From: Streptomyces griseomycini
GTDB lineage: Bacteria; Actinomycetota; Actinomycetes; Streptomycetales; Streptomycetaceae
Direction: 5' to 3'
Assembly: GCF_014203535.1 (NCBI RefSeq)
Contig: NZ_JACHJI010000027.1
Coordinates: 1 to 52,910, forward strand
DNA: 52,910 bases
Under the pieces are notes generated by a model that saw only the letters and a program-made list of their open reading frames with translations, had not been told where the DNA came from and made no database searches. Below are positions 18,880-28,523 of this stretch, piece after piece (position 1 is the first letter of the stretch; the number at the start of each line of letters is the position of its first letter). Position numbers and translations under genes: made by a program.

Positions 18880-19569
18880 CAGTCGGCCGACACCTGCACG
18901 ACGCGCGGTTCGGCGATGTCCAGGTAGCCGTCGCTGGAGAGGGCGATCGAACGGTCGAGCCGGGCCGCGTCGAAGCGGAACTCGGGGTGGACCAGCAGGC
19001 CCGGGTCGACGAACAGGTCCAGGCGCTCGTCGAAGGAGAAGGGCAGGATGGTGCCGCTCGGTGAGCCCGCCAGTTCCTCGGCGACCTCGCCGGAGGCGAA
19101 GGAGGCGTACGTGCCGCCGTACAGTGCCTTCACCGCCGCGAGGCCGACGCGCTTGTCCCCATACGCGTCGTCCCTGTCGACGGTGGTCACCAGCGTCCCG
19201 CCGGGGTGCGGCACCCGGGTTGCCTCTGCCAGTACGGGCACCGGGTCCGGCAGCAGGTGCAGCAGCCAGACGGTCACGACGGCGTCCACGCTGGCCGACG
19301 GAACGGGCAGCCGCGCCGCCGCACACCGCTGAGCCCGGTACCCGCTCCTCCGCGAGCCGCAGCATGCCGGGTGAGTGGTCCACGCCCAGCACGGTCCGCT
19401 GCGGTCCGGGCAGCCTCCTGGTCACGATGCCGGTGCCGCAGGCCACGTCGAGGACGGTGCACCGGCCTGGGGGCAGAAGCCGTTCCAGCGCTTCCGCAGC
19501 CGTCCCCGCTCTCGGTTCGCCCCCGCGGGAAGCGTCGTAGTCCCGCGCTTCACCGTCGTGGTCGATCAA
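18879..19569 (-). pseudogene. Class I SAM-dependent methyltransferase, frameshifted
   Basis: The N-terminal part reads LIDHDGEARDYDASRGG and then the SAM-binding motif I VLDVACGTGIVTRRL, as in UbiE/Methyltransf_11 proteins. Near 19315 the frame changes; the continuation begins VDAVVTVWLLHLL and runs to TGA at 18879. A single extra base in a GGCGGCG context explains the shift. No ATG precedes the conserved start; TTG 19569 is the best candidate. An IS5 remnant touches its stop codon. It may be a true pseudogene or a sequencing error. The substrate cannot be inferred. Confidence 0.7.
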
Positions 19570-19809
19570 CGTGTCCGTCCCGATCGAGTGGTTGCGCCGT
19601 GCAGTGCCGCCCACAGTCCCGGTCACACCGGTGCGGGCGGCACCACCGATGGAACAGGCCGTGCAACAGTCCGGGCGGGGCCTGCGTTCCGGCCTGCGGC
19701 CACCACCCGCTCCTCGTCCGCCTTGCCGCACCCGACGGCCAACGGTGGCCGTGCCCGTACCCGCGCCGCCCCTGACGTGCTGAAGCGTGAGGCCCCGTTT
19801 TCCCGGGAG

Positions 19810-20763
19810 TCAGCCCTTTGCCCGGGAGAGGAAACCCACCGGGGTGACCACCTGGACATGGAGGATGACGTCGAACCAGTCCGCGAGCGATCCACCGGAA
19901 AGGTGGTGAGCGGCGTCGTCGTCGGGGTCGTAGTGAGGACCGATCAGGCGTGTCCTGGTCGGCGCGTCGAGCCAGGTCCGCACGGGAACAGGGGCATCGG
20001 CGCGCAGGTTCAGGAGGTAGGCGTCCAATCCGGTGCGTCCCAGGACCGCGTCGGCGAACTCGGCCGGTGGGGCCGGGACGCGGTGGGGAGCCATGCCGTG
20101 GTGGAACGTCAGGCCGATGGACACATAACCGGCTCCGAAGTGCTCGCGGAGGTAACTGCCCGCGTTGCGGTGCGTCAACGGCGGGGAGGAGGGGGAGACG
20201 GTCCGCGGGTTGCCGTTCGCGGTGTGCGCGATGCCGCCCCAGTAAACGATCTTTTCGGCGGTGCGCTCATGCCACCGGATGGTGTCCTCGGCCAGACTCA
20301 GCTCGATGCCGGCCAGGTCGTCGGGCTCGAAGGCCCGTCCCCCGTGGGAGTGGCCCGTCCCGGCGAACCGGACCGGATCATCCGGGTGCCGACGATTGTA
20401 GGAGCGCATCCAGCGGATGACGGCGAGGATCTCCTCGGTCTGCCAGAAGGACCGGGCCCCGGCCAGCAGTGCTCGCGGATCGCCCGTCCCGGCCCTGACG
20501 TACGCGTCGAGTCCGACTCTCGACGCGTCGTCTCCTTCCAGCGCAAGTGAACGGAATCCCCATTCCTCGACCAGCACTCGGAGGACCCTGTGCGAGAGGG
20601 CGGACAGTTCGTGGGCCTGGCGGGTCGAGGCGCCGACGGCCACGACCTCGGCATCGCGCACGATGTCGGCCAGCGGCGAGAGATCGGTCAACGGGGCTTC
20701 GGGATCGAGCGCGGTGAGGGGGTGGGCGTGGCGCCCGATCCACCGGGCCACCGTCTCGGTCAT
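19810..20763 (-). CDS. Erythromycin-esterase-like protein with replaced catalytic residues
   Basis: 317 aa from ATG 20763, behind a strong AAGGAGGTG site 6 nt upstream. The family (EreA/EreB; Erythro_esteras fold) hydrolyses macrolactones using a conserved GE-x-[ST]-H box. Here the aligned stretch VVAVGASTRQAHEL (residues 41-53) has Ala45 for the Glu and Arg48 for the His. Glu76 (ALEGDD) is kept. The later AHNAH box is replaced by WGGIAHTANG. It is also shorter than EreA/EreB (about 400 aa). The fold is recognisable but esterase chemistry of the Ere type looks unlikely. The gene is intact with an excellent ribosome site, so it is probably expressed. A role such as binding or a different hydrolysis is possible but unproven. 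Confidence 0.75.
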   Translation of the reverse strand: MTETVARWIGRHAHPLTALDPEAPLTDLSPLADIVRDAEVVAVGASTRQAHELSALSHRVLRVLVEEWGFRSLALEGDDASRVGLDAYVRAGTGDPRALLAGARSFWQTEEILAVIRWMRSYNRRHPDDPVRFAGTGHSHGGRAFEPDDLAGIELSLAEDTIRWHERTAEKIVYWGGIAHTANGNPRTVSPSSPPLTHRNAGSYLREHFGAGYVSIGLTFHHGMAPHRVPAPPAEFADAVLGRTGLDAYLLNLRADAPVPVRTWLDAPTRTRLIGPHYDPDDDAAHHLSGGSLADWFDVILHVQVVTPVGFLSRAKG

Positions 20764-21103
20764 GGTCGCACCTCCTTGATCGGAGCGGTCGGTTCTGGAA
20801 CGCGTCCCTGCTCGCGGCCGACGCCGCACAGGCAGCCTCGAACCTGAACCAGGGTTGAGGTCAAGTCGGCTCGGGCGACAGCACCGGCCATGAGGAGTGA
20901 GTCTCTCCCCCCCGAAGGGGCCGGGATCGCGTGTGGCGGGGCAGGCCGACAGCTCACGCCTGCCGCGTCGCGCGAGGGAGTCCACTCCGCGGTCGCTCCC
21001 CGGGCCACGGCGTCCCACGCCGGTGCCCGTGTACCGGACCGCTGCTCGCCGGGAGGGGAGACGTCCCCGCCCGGCTCCGGCAGAACCCCGCGGGAGTACG
21101 CCC
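20764..21103. other. Intergenic region with no recognised feature
   Basis: 340 bp between the esterase-like gene and a divergently read pseudogene. The esterase ribosome site lies at its left end. I see no gene or clear repeat. Confidence 0.5.
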
Positions 21104-21501
21104 GTGAACAAAAAGCGCCGCCGATTGCTGCTGGCGGCCATCGATCCCCTGCTCGAGCCCGGGAACAGGTCCAGGTGACGGCCGTCGTGAACCTGAGTTC
21201 GGTCTCGGTGCGCCACACCGCCGCGTTCGCGGCCGCTTCGACGATCATGAGCGGTGGCGAAACGGCCATGGGCCCGGCACCGACCCCCATGTATCTGGCG
21301 ACGACCGGCCGCCGCCTCTTCATCTTCCGCGCGCACCCGACCTTCGTCCGGCCGGAGGAGCACCTGATGACGACTCCGCGCGCCGGTCCGGAGATCAAGG
21401 AGCGCCTGCTCAACTCCTCCTTCACTGTTTCCCTGCCGGACGACGAGTGGGGCCTGAAGATCGTTCCCCCGCTGATCGGCCGCAGGATCGCAAGACGGTA
21501 G
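21104..21501 (+). pseudogene. PH-like hypothetical protein, frameshifted and 3'-truncated
   Basis: A GTG at 21104 preceded by GGGAG starts VNKKRRRLLLAAIDPLLEPG. One missing base in the CCCGGG run near 21162 shifts the frame, after which EQVQVTAVVNLSSVSVRHTA, PMYLATTGRRLFIFRA and SSFTVSLPDDEWGLKI follow. The pattern 'LATTGRRLFIF' resembles the small PH-like or lipid-binding proteins of actinobacteria in which a membrane-proximal strand reads 'ALTDRRLLVF'. The normal C-terminus is lost at the junction with the IstB remnant near 21490. Function unknown. Confidence 0.5.
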
Positions 21502-21503
21502 CG

Positions 21504-22091
21504 GCCGTCGTGCACACCCTCGCGACCTGCGAGTGGGTGAAGAAGGGGCAGCCGCCCTGCCTGATCGGCCACTCCGGCGTCGGCAAGTCCCACCTGCTGA
21601 TTGCGCTGGGCACCGAGGCCGCGACGGCCGGGTTCCGGGTGAAGTGCACGCTGGCGACGAAGCTCGTCAACGAGCTGGTCGAGGCCGCGGACGAGAAGCA
21701 GCTGACCAAGACCATCGCCCGCTACGGCCGTGTCGATCCTTTGCGCATCGACGAACTCGGCTCCATGGAGCTCGACAAGCACGGCGCCGAACTGCCGTTC
21801 CAGGTCCTGGCGGAGCGTGAGGGGAAGAACAGCGCCACTGTCACCTCCAGCGAAGCCTTCGGTGGATGGACCGAGACCTTCACCGACCCCCGCCTCTGCA
21901 CGGCCGTCGTCGACCGGCTCACCTTCAACGGCACGATCGTCGAAATCGGCACCGACTCCTACCGCCTCGCCCAGCGCAGGGCCGAGGCCGAGCAGCCGCC
22001 ACACCTTGAGTACGTTCCCAGTCCGGAGAAGTGGAGACGTGTCGAGCCTGCGGAAGCGCCGCGGAACGGGCTCTTCGGCGGGCTCAGATAA
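21504..22091 (+). mobile_element. IS21-family helper ATPase (IstB-like) remnant
   Basis: IstB is the AAA+ partner of the IS21 transposase IstA. Similarity begins at VHTLATCEWVKKGQPPCLIG, so the N-terminal region (usually about 80-100 residues) is missing. Walker A is GHSGVGKSH (usual GxSGTGKSH), Walker B LRIDELGSMELD. The rest, including AERE.KNSATV and the DRLTFNGTIVEIGTDSYRLA segment, matches the family. The last ~30 residues (after SYRLAQRRAEAEQ) look unlike IstB. No istA lies nearby. It is a fragment fused to a preceding pseudogene and should be inactive in transposition. Confidence 0.82.
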
Positions 22092-22131
22092 TGGTTCGTC
22101 CACCGATTCGGAATCTTGTTAGCGTGCTGCT

Positions 22132-23097
22132 GTGGCACACGGCAGCTTCCGCACCCCTGATCCTGAGCGCGTGGCCAAGGCGATCCTGCGCGAACACGGA
22201 GCAGACCTCGGCAGCGCTGAGCGCGGCCGGGGCTGGACCAATGCCACGTGGTTGACCGATGAGCTTGTCGTGCGTGTTGCCACCCGGCCGGGAACGACGG
22301 ACTTGCTCCGTGAGGAACAGCTGGTGAGGCTTCTTCCCGCGGAAGTGGGCTGTCCGTCCATCATCGACTCGGGCGTCCGGGAAGGTCATGAGTGGGTTCT
22401 GACCCGGCGGGTGACCGGGCAGAACCTGGAAGAGGTCTGGCCCTCGCTGGACCCCACGGCCCGGTCACGCGCCATCGAGCAGATGTGGGAACGAGCCCGT
22501 CACATCCACCGTGTCGACGTGGCCGCTGCCGCACCGCACGCCCGCCCTCGATCGCCGTTCTTCCCCCAGAACCCGGCGGAAGCGGCGGCCGGCCTCGAAC
22601 GGCTCGTCACGGCAGGAGAACTCACCACGACCCAGGCCAGGGGACTTGGCTGGACGCTCGACCGCTTCTGGGCCGCCCTGCCCAAGGCAGCCCCGGCACT
22701 GAACCACGGCGACTTCTGCACGCCGAACACTCTTTGGCACGAGGGCCAAGTCGTCGCGCTGCTCGACTTCGAGTTCGCCGTCGTCGCGCCCATCGCGATC
22801 GACCTCAACGAGATCATCAAGATGGCCTTCGGCCCCGGCGACCCCGACGAACGCGCACCGCTGCAGGCCGTGGTCCGTCGCATTGCCGCATCAGCGCTGG
22901 ACACGGCGGGCGGCCCCGACGTGCTCGTCGGCTACTCCATCATGCTCGAGATGTGGGTGCTGGAGAACGAGCTGGCTGCAGACGAACCCGACGAGACCGA
23001 CCGCGCCAATGCCACTGCCATGCTCACGGCCTTCGCCGAGGGGAACGGCGGGTACTTCGCACCACTCCTCACCGGTATCGGGCAACGAGGTCGCTGA
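22132..23097 (+). CDS. APH-family phosphotransferase (aminoglycoside/choline-kinase fold)
   Basis: 321 aa. The Brenner motif NHGDFCTPN (catalytic Asp) and the metal-binding LLDFEFA are both present, so the kinase core looks intact. The substrate is not predictable; relatives include antibiotic kinases and small-metabolite kinases. The GTG at 22132 has no Shine-Dalgarno sequence. TTGTTAG about 10 nt upstream suggests a leaderless start, which is speculative. It follows the IS21 remnant by 40 bp and is not in an obvious operon. Confidence 0.8.
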   Translation: MAHGSFRTPDPERVAKAILREHGADLGSAERGRGWTNATWLTDELVVRVATRPGTTDLLREEQLVRLLPAEVGCPSIIDSGVREGHEWVLTRRVTGQNLEEVWPSLDPTARSRAIEQMWERARHIHRVDVAAAAPHARPRSPFFPQNPAEAAAGLERLVTAGELTTTQARGLGWTLDRFWAALPKAAPALNHGDFCTPNTLWHEGQVVALLDFEFAVVAPIAIDLNEIIKMAFGPGDPDERAPLQAVVRRIAASALDTAGGPDVLVGYSIMLEMWVLENELAADEPDETDRANATAMLTAFAEGNGGYFAPLLTGIGQRGR

Positions 23098-23489
23098 TCG
23101 GCGGGTGCCGAAGCCGCAGCGAATCCGCGGCGGACACCCGGTTCGCGCAGCCCGACCGATCCACGATGTTGCTGAAACTCGCCGACGTTTCTGTACTCGA
23201 GCACGCTCAAGCGTTCCCAGAACTCACCGTCAGGCGTTGCTCTCTCACCGACACAATCAGTGGGAAAGCGCTCACCGCCATCCCGGCAGGGATCGGCATC
23301 TGGCGGAGCCGCAGCGAAGAAGGAGAAGGGCGGGCCGGTCAAGCGGCAGAAGCGAGCGTTCCGCAGCCCTGCGGCCGCGCTCTCGACGGCGGAATCAGCG
23401 GCTTCGCGATCTCCCACGGCCCGCCCGGGAGGATCCGGCTCCGCGTACCCCCCATGCCGAGCTCGACAACGCCTCATCACGCGGGACAG
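23098..23489. other. Gap with no recognised feature
   Basis: 392 bp between the APH-like gene and the end of the convergent membrane-protein gene. No gene, repeat or clear terminator recognised. Confidence 0.5.
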
Positions 23490-24212
23490 TCAGGGGCCGA
23501 CGTGGTGCAGCAGAGAGTGCAGGAGCCCTTTCATTCCTTCCTGGGAGACGAACCGAAGGGTCGGGTCCTGGCCGTTCGGTTCCTGCGTCCACCACGAGGG
23601 CAACTCTGCGTGGAGGAAGGTGTCGGCGTACCACCGTCCGAAATCCTCGCCATCGAGCAGGAGTACGGCCCAGGGCAGCAGACGGTAGACGGAGGCGGGC
23701 GCGGTCCGCGGATGCGCGGGCCGGCTCGAACGCCGGAGGCCGTCCCGCAGCGCAAGGAGACGTCGTTGTTCGGCGGCACCGGCCCTGCTGAGCCGGGACT
23801 TCCCGAGCGACCATGTGCCCAGCAGGGCCGCTCCCATGCACAGCAGGAGGGCCGTCACCGTTTCCTTCCGCCACATGAGAAGGGCAGCGACCAGCACGGC
23901 GATCACCGTGCCGAGAAACTCGACATACGGCCGGGCCAAGTAGCCGCGCTCAAGAGCGGCCTCGGTGACGCCCTTCTGGATCCGCGCCAGACTGATCCTG
24001 GTGCCGCGGAGCGCGCCCGGCGGAGCCGGTTCCCGTCGCAACCGCAGCTCGCCCTCCGTGCCGAGGATCATGTCGAGCAGGGCAGCCCGGTCGGGGGGCA
24101 GCTCGGCCCTGGTCCGCGTGCCGGGGGACAGCACATAGCCGTCCTCATACGCTGTCGCCCGCACGTAGCCGTCCTCGGCGAGAGCCAGGGTTTCGCTCAT
24201 CACTGCTTGCAT
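23490..24212 (-). CDS. Two-helix membrane protein, distantly DUF2207-like
   Basis: About 240 aa, starting at ATG 24212 or ATG 24200 (neither has a strong ribosome site). It has a soluble N-terminal part rich in charged residues (DRAALLDMIL resembling a small winged helix), then a transmembrane hairpin (FLGTVIAVLVAALLMW and TALLLCMGAALLGTW), then a cytoplasmic region with RLLPWAVLLLDGEDFGRWYA. This order and the 'LLPWAVLL.....W' segment recall the C-terminal half of DUF2207 membrane proteins. Function unknown. The frame stays open upstream into the IS30 remnant, so the promoter and perhaps the original 5' end were replaced by the IS. Confidence 0.55.
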   Translation of the reverse strand: MQAVMSETLALAEDGYVRATAYEDGYVLSPGTRTRAELPPDRAALLDMILGTEGELRLRREPAPPGALRGTRISLARIQKGVTEAALERGYLARPYVEFLGTVIAVLVAALLMWRKETVTALLLCMGAALLGTWSLGKSRLSRAGAAEQRRLLALRDGLRRSSRPAHPRTAPASVYRLLPWAVLLLDGEDFGRWYADTFLHAELPSWWTQEPNGQDPTLRFVSQEGMKGLLHSLLHHVGP

Positions 24213-24365
24213 CGGGTTCGTGCCCTTGACCAGCCAGCTGCCGACCAGACAGCTCGACTCGGGCCTCTCGGTCACTGCGCCTGCGTCCTTCACGCGCCCC
24301 CCTACAGCCGTACCGACGCCCGGACGGTACCGGATTCCTGCGGGAGGAGGCACCTTCCGGGGAAC

Positions 24366-24846
24366 CAGACGGCGGCCCTTTCTTGGTACGGGGAACGACG
24401 CCGTAGCCGTCCTGGCGGGGCAGGTGGACAAGCACCGTGTACCGGGTCGCGCGCTCGACCAGCGTGCCGGTCGCCGATCGCTCAAGTCCGATCAGGAGGT
24501 CGTCCTCCCAGTGGCCCGGTACGGCGCGGTCGTCGGCTTCCGCCGGCCGTTCGCCGGTCAGCACCTCGGGCGTGACGTGGGCCCACGCCTTTCGCTTGGA
24601 CCGGGCACGAGGCACCCGCAGGGCCCTGCCGGTGCGCAGGCGGGCAACGAGCTCACGCTTGAGCGCTCCGCGGCCCTCGATGAGCAGGGCCTGGTGGGTC
24701 GCCTCATGGCTGATCCGCATGGACCCATCATCGGGGAGGTCGGCCTTCAGCCGGTTCGCGATCTGCTCCGGACCCCACGCCATGACCCGTTGCCGGTCGC
24801 CGCGGTGCGGCCTGTTCCTCCCCTTCCACCGCGAGGGCGTTGTCAC
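24366..24846 (-). mobile_element. IS30-family transposase fragment
   Basis: The middle of an IS30 transposase: WGPEQIANRLK, ISHEATHQALLIEGRGAL, LRTGRALRVPRAR, and the catalytic start of the rve domain GHWEDDLLIGL with ERATRYTVLVHLPRQDG. Both the N-terminal helix-turn-helix and the rest of the catalytic domain are gone. After about 24366 the frame continues without family similarity into the neighbouring membrane-protein gene. Confidence 0.82.
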
Positions 24847-24912
24847 GTTGTTGAACTGGCGGGTTCCTGACGGTGTGTCAGGGCTTGGTGGGCGTGCGGT
24901 CGGGGTCTGTGT

Positions 24913-25160
24913 TCAGGCCGTGGCGGGCCGGTCGGCGGTGCCGGTGATCTGGTCCCAGACGGCGAACCGGATGGTGATCTCGGATCGGTAGCCACAGGTA
25001 GTCATCAGGTGGCGGTGGGGCCGGAAGCAGGGTGCGATGCCGCTGAACGCGGACAGGAACCGCTGTGCGGCGCCGACCGGCCGGAAAGCCCTTCATTGTG
25101 CGTTCCCGCTGCCGTGTGGGCTGGTGGCTGTTCTCCGCCCGGTTGTCCGGGTTCGACCAC
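24913..25160 (-). mobile_element. IS6-family transposase, C-terminal fragment
   Basis: Read on the minus strand: DNRAENSHQPTRQRERTMKGF, a single frameshift near 25060, then AAQRFLSAFSGIAPCFRPH, HLMTTCGYRSEIT, FAVWDQITG and a stop at 24913. This is the end of the DDE domain (the Glu-bearing NRAENSHQ) and the tail of actinobacterial IS6 proteins. It begins next to the stop codon of the NACHT gene. The missing N-terminal part matches the fragment at 47260-47800. Confidence 0.78.
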
Positions 25161-25169
25161 TGGGCGGGC

Positions 25170-28100
25170 TCAGGCCCGCCGCCGGCGCAACAGGCCCAGC
25201 CGGGCTCGGCCGTGAGGCCCCGTGCGCCCTTCGTGCCGCACCGTGACCCGGTCGGCGGGCAGGCAGTCCAGACCGTGGACCTTGCCCGCGCCCACCAGCG
25301 TCACCTCGATCCGCCCCCGCCGTGCCGCGGCCAGCGGGGACAGGTCAACGGCGGACTGGTAGCTCTGGCAGGTCAGGCGCAGCTTCAGCAAGGACAGGTG
25401 GGGGAACGCGGCAGCGAGGTCCGGGAGCGATTCGCCCGTCAGCACCCCGTCCACCTCGAGCGCCCCGATCCGCGGCAGGGGTACGGCGGGCAGCGGTACA
25501 CCGTACCCGGAGGACAAGGTCAGCGACCTCAGGTTCGGAGCGCGTTCGAGGAACGTGAGGTCGGCGGGCTGGGGCAGCCGGTGCAGGACGAGCTCTTCGG
25601 CCCGGCACTCGGCCAGGGCCTCCGGGTTGGTGACGACGTCGCACGACTCGACGACGAGGCGGCGCAACGATCCCAGCGGGGCGAGGGAGGGCAGGCTGAT
25701 GGGCACCGCGCTGGACGCCTCGACCACCAGGGAGCTGACCTCCAGGCCGGCCAGCGCCGCGACCAGGCCGGACGTCAGCAGCTGGCCCCGCAGGGACAGG
25801 TGCGGGGCGCGGTGGAGGAGGCGGACGCCGGCCGCCTGCTCCTGGCTGGAGAGGTAGAGCACGATGTCGTCCGCCGGGAGTCCGGACAGGACCTCCTCGA
25901 CGAAGGACCGGGCGTCGAAGTACGGCCATGACAGGGCCACTTCCTGCCGTACGTCGCGGTCGGGCACCCGCTGGAAGGCGGCCAGGTGGTGCAGGGCCGC
26001 CTCGCCGCCGATCCGCGCGATCGTCATCACCGTCGCCCGCGCCTGCTCGGCGTTCAGGTCCGCGGGGCTGGGCAGCAGGTCGAGGACGATGTCACCGGCC
26101 GTCGCGAGCTGTTCGGCGTCCGCGGGGGTGTCGGGGGGAATCAGGGCCGACGCGCGCAAGGACACCGCAGCGCGTACGGCCGGGTCGAGGGTGGTGGCGT
26201 GCTCGAGGGCGGCGGCTGCCAGAAGGTGGTAGCGGCGGCGCAGCTGCGGGTCGACGGCCTGGTCGCCCAGCTCCATCAACCGGCGTAATAGGTAGGCGCG
26301 TTCGCCGTCCCGGGCGTGTCCGATCGCCAGCCGGATGACGTCGTCCCACTGGTCGTCGCGGCCTGACTCGGCCAGCAGGCCGAGGTCCTCGGTTTCCACT
26401 GCGGCCTTGGCGCCGAGGTAGTCCTGGAAGGTGCGGTGGATGAAGTCCACCATGCCGGCGGACGGCTCGCGCAGCAGTCCGCTGCGCAGCAGCAGGTAGC
26501 GGAAGACGTCCTCGGCACGGCCGGGTGAGGCGAGCGCCGGCATGGCCGGGAGCTTCTCCCGGATGATCCGTACGGCGGTGGTCTGGGCGGCCTCCGACCG
26601 GCCGTTGCGGATCAGCCAGTACGCGATCCGCTGGAGCAGCTGGATCTGTGCTTCCTCGGTGGGCAGCAGGCCCTTCGGTACCGGGATCTCGCGCTCCTTG
26701 TCACGGCGGACGAGGAGCATGCTCAGCGCCGCGGCGTACAGCTCCATGCGCCGCTCCGGCAGATGGGTCAGCCGGTCCCGGTGCAGGGCGCAGATGAGCG
26801 CGCACATCAGGGGGTTGGTGGCCAGCCGGTACAGGTCGTGCTTCTGCCGGAGGGTGGTGCGCAGGGCGTCCCGGCACCGCTCGACGGCCACCCGCTCCTC
26901 GGGGTCGTCCATGGCGGTCAGGACGGCGTCGTGCCAGCGGTGCACGAAGCGGTCGACGTCGTGACGGTTCATCGGCAGGAGGTTGAACTCCGCGAAGTCC
27001 ACCTCGGCCAGCCAGTGGGTCTCCACGGCCGACGGCCGGGTGGTGACCAGGAAGAAGGCCTCCGGATAGAGGTGGACGAGGTCCAGCAGCCAGCGTCTGA
27101 CGACGGGGCGTTCGCTCTCGGACACCTCGTCCACACCGTCGATCAGCAGCATGCCCCGGCCGCTGGTGAGCACGCGGTCGGCCCAGTGGTCGGGCTGCAG
27201 TCCGTGCAGCATGTTGCCGACCGCGCCGAGGAACCGCTCGGGGCCGGGCAGTCCCGGTTCCTTGGCCATGGCCCGCAGGGGCAGCATGAACGGCACACGG
27301 CCGCGCAGGCCGGCCAGTTCGTCGCCGAAGGAGTTCTGCGCGGCGCAGACGGCCAGCCACTGCATCAGCGTCGTCTTGCCCGAGCCCGCCAGGCCACGCA
27401 GCACGGCCCGGTTGCAGCCGGACAGCGCCTCCTCCGCGCGCCGGCGGTTGGCGGACGGAGAGCCTCCGTCGCGGTGCGAGGCCAGTTCGAGGTTCAGGTA
27501 GGCGGCGTCCAGGGGCCAGCGGGCCTGGCCGGGGCCGCTCAGGTCGAGGCCGAAGATGTTGAGCTTGCCGTACTTGCGCTCGATGTGGGCGAGGTAGCGC
27601 GTCTCGAACGCCTCGTCCGCGCTGCCCGGACGCGGGATGCGGTCCACCAGGGCGTCCAGCAGGCGCAGGGTCTCGTCGAGCAGCCGGGTCTGCGCGACCT
27701 GGGCGTGGGCGACGAAGGTGGAGCGCTGGGTGAAGAAGTGCAGGATGTGCAGACAGCTGAGTTCCAGGAGACTGTCGTACAGGGTGGTCGCGTCACCCGA
27801 CAGGTCGCGGGTGGCGTCCGGACGGGCGGCGGCGAGGCGGCGCGCAAGCTCCCGGTGCCCGAGGCGCACGGCCTGTACGTCGTCCATCTCGAGGTCGCCG
27901 AGGGCGGCGAGCGTCTCCGCGAGGGCGTCGGCGAGCGCTTCGCGCTCATCGGAGCCGACCGGTGGTTCGTACGGGTTCGCCTCGGTGGCCGCCTTCACCA
28001 GTTCCCTGGCGATCTTCCACATGTCGAGTTTGCCGAGGCTCTGCTTCTCACCGCCCCACCGCACCCATCCCGACAGTCGGACGGGCTTGTCGACGAGTCC

Positions 28101-28196
28101 CGCGCCCTGGCCCTCCCGGGCGAAGAGCCTGGCGATGATCGGGCGCGCCACCGAGGAGGCGACGCGCGCGGTCGTACTGATACTGGCCGGATCCAT
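25170..28196 (-). CDS. NACHT NTPase with N-terminal helical domain and LRR-like C-terminus (candidate antiphage defence)
   Basis: 1008 aa from ATG 28196, with GGGGGAG just upstream. Residues about 1-215 form an alpha-helical N-terminal region of the kind found in bacterial NACHT proteins. The NACHT core has Walker A GLAGSGKTT (268-276) and Walker B MLLIDGVDEV (349-357, with the Asp-rich NACHT signature), then LATNPLMCALI and FIHRTFQDYLGA, both typical. The helical middle is followed at about 817-985 by leucine-rich-repeat-like units (LRRLVVESCDVV, LRSLTLSSGYG, LSLLKLRL) that may sense a ligand. Bacterial NACHT proteins (bNACHT) protect against phage and are STAND NTPases that oligomerise on activation. 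No effector domain is recognisable. The gene is complete although its neighbours are decayed. It ends exactly beside an IS6 fragment, so the last few residues (RRRRA) could be altered. Confidence 0.88.
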   Translation of the reverse strand: MDPASISTTARVASSVARPIIARLFAREGQGAGLVDKPVRLSGWVRWGGEKQSLGKLDMWKIARELVKAATEANPYEPPVGSDEREALADALAETLAALGDLEMDDVQAVRLGHRELARRLAAARPDATRDLSGDATTLYDSLLELSCLHILHFFTQRSTFVAHAQVAQTRLLDETLRLLDALVDRIPRPGSADEAFETRYLAHIERKYGKLNIFGLDLSGPGQARWPLDAAYLNLELASHRDGGSPSANRRRAEEALSGCNRAVLRGLAGSGKTTLMQWLAVCAAQNSFGDELAGLRGRVPFMLPLRAMAKEPGLPGPERFLGAVGNMLHGLQPDHWADRVLTSGRGMLLIDGVDEVSESERPVVRRWLLDLVHLYPEAFFLVTTRPSAVETHWLAEVDFAEFNLLPMNRHDVDRFVHRWHDAVLTAMDDPEERVAVERCRDALRTTLRQKHDLYRLATNPLMCALICALHRDRLTHLPERRMELYAAALSMLLVRRDKEREIPVPKGLLPTEEAQIQLLQRIAYWLIRNGRSEAAQTTAVRIIREKLPAMPALASPGRAEDVFRYLLLRSGLLREPSAGMVDFIHRTFQDYLGAKAAVETEDLGLLAESGRDDQWDDVIRLAIGHARDGERAYLLRRLMELGDQAVDPQLRRRYHLLAAAALEHATTLDPAVRAAVSLRASALIPPDTPADAEQLATAGDIVLDLLPSPADLNAEQARATVMTIARIGGEAALHHLAAFQRVPDRDVRQEVALSWPYFDARSFVEEVLSGLPADDIVLYLSSQEQAAGVRLLHRAPHLSLRGQLLTSGLVAALAGLEVSSLVVEASSAVPISLPSLAPLGSLRRLVVESCDVVTNPEALAECRAEELVLHRLPQPADLTFLERAPNLRSLTLSSGYGVPLPAVPLPRIGALEVDGVLTGESLPDLAAAFPHLSLLKLRLTCQSYQSAVDLSPLAAARRGRIEVTLVGAGKVHGLDCLPADRVTVRHEGRTGPHGRARLGLLRRRRA

Positions 28197-28272
28197 GGCT
28201 CCCCCTGAACCGTCACTTCGTGAACAGGCTCCCCGGTAAGCGGGGACAGGACACAGGGATTCGGGGGGAGAA

Positions 28273-28473
28273 GTGGGATCCGGGAAGTCCGGAGGGTGGT
28301 CTTGGACGGCGAGCTGGTCATGCCCGCCCACGAGCGGCTGGACCCTGCATGGGGCGCAGCCGGCGTCGAGGGCACGATGGTCAAGGCCCTTGAGCAGCTC
28401 TGCTTGCCGGGCAAACGGGCCTGGGTCAAGGTCCGAAACAGAACGCATTGCATTGGCTGCAACAGTTCGTAGA
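28273..28473 (+). pseudogene. ATP-dependent DNA ligase remnant
   Basis: One frame reads VVLDGELVMPAHERLDPA then GVEGTMVKALEQLCLPGKRA and WVKVRNR. LDGEL matches ligase motif III, GVEG.MVK motif IV and W.KVR motif V, but the distance between III and IV is far too short, so the middle of the adenylylation domain is deleted. There is no motif I lysine and no OB fold. It lies divergently next to the NACHT gene. Confidence 0.5.
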
Positions 28474-28523
28474 GCTCTGCCTCGAACGTTCCCGCTGATC
28501 AGAGACCCTGCCTCAGGGACGTC

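Noticed and set aside
23098..24575. A plus-strand continuation of more than 700 codons through the APH gene and beyond
   Set aside because: It is in a different frame from the kinase motifs and has no protein features.
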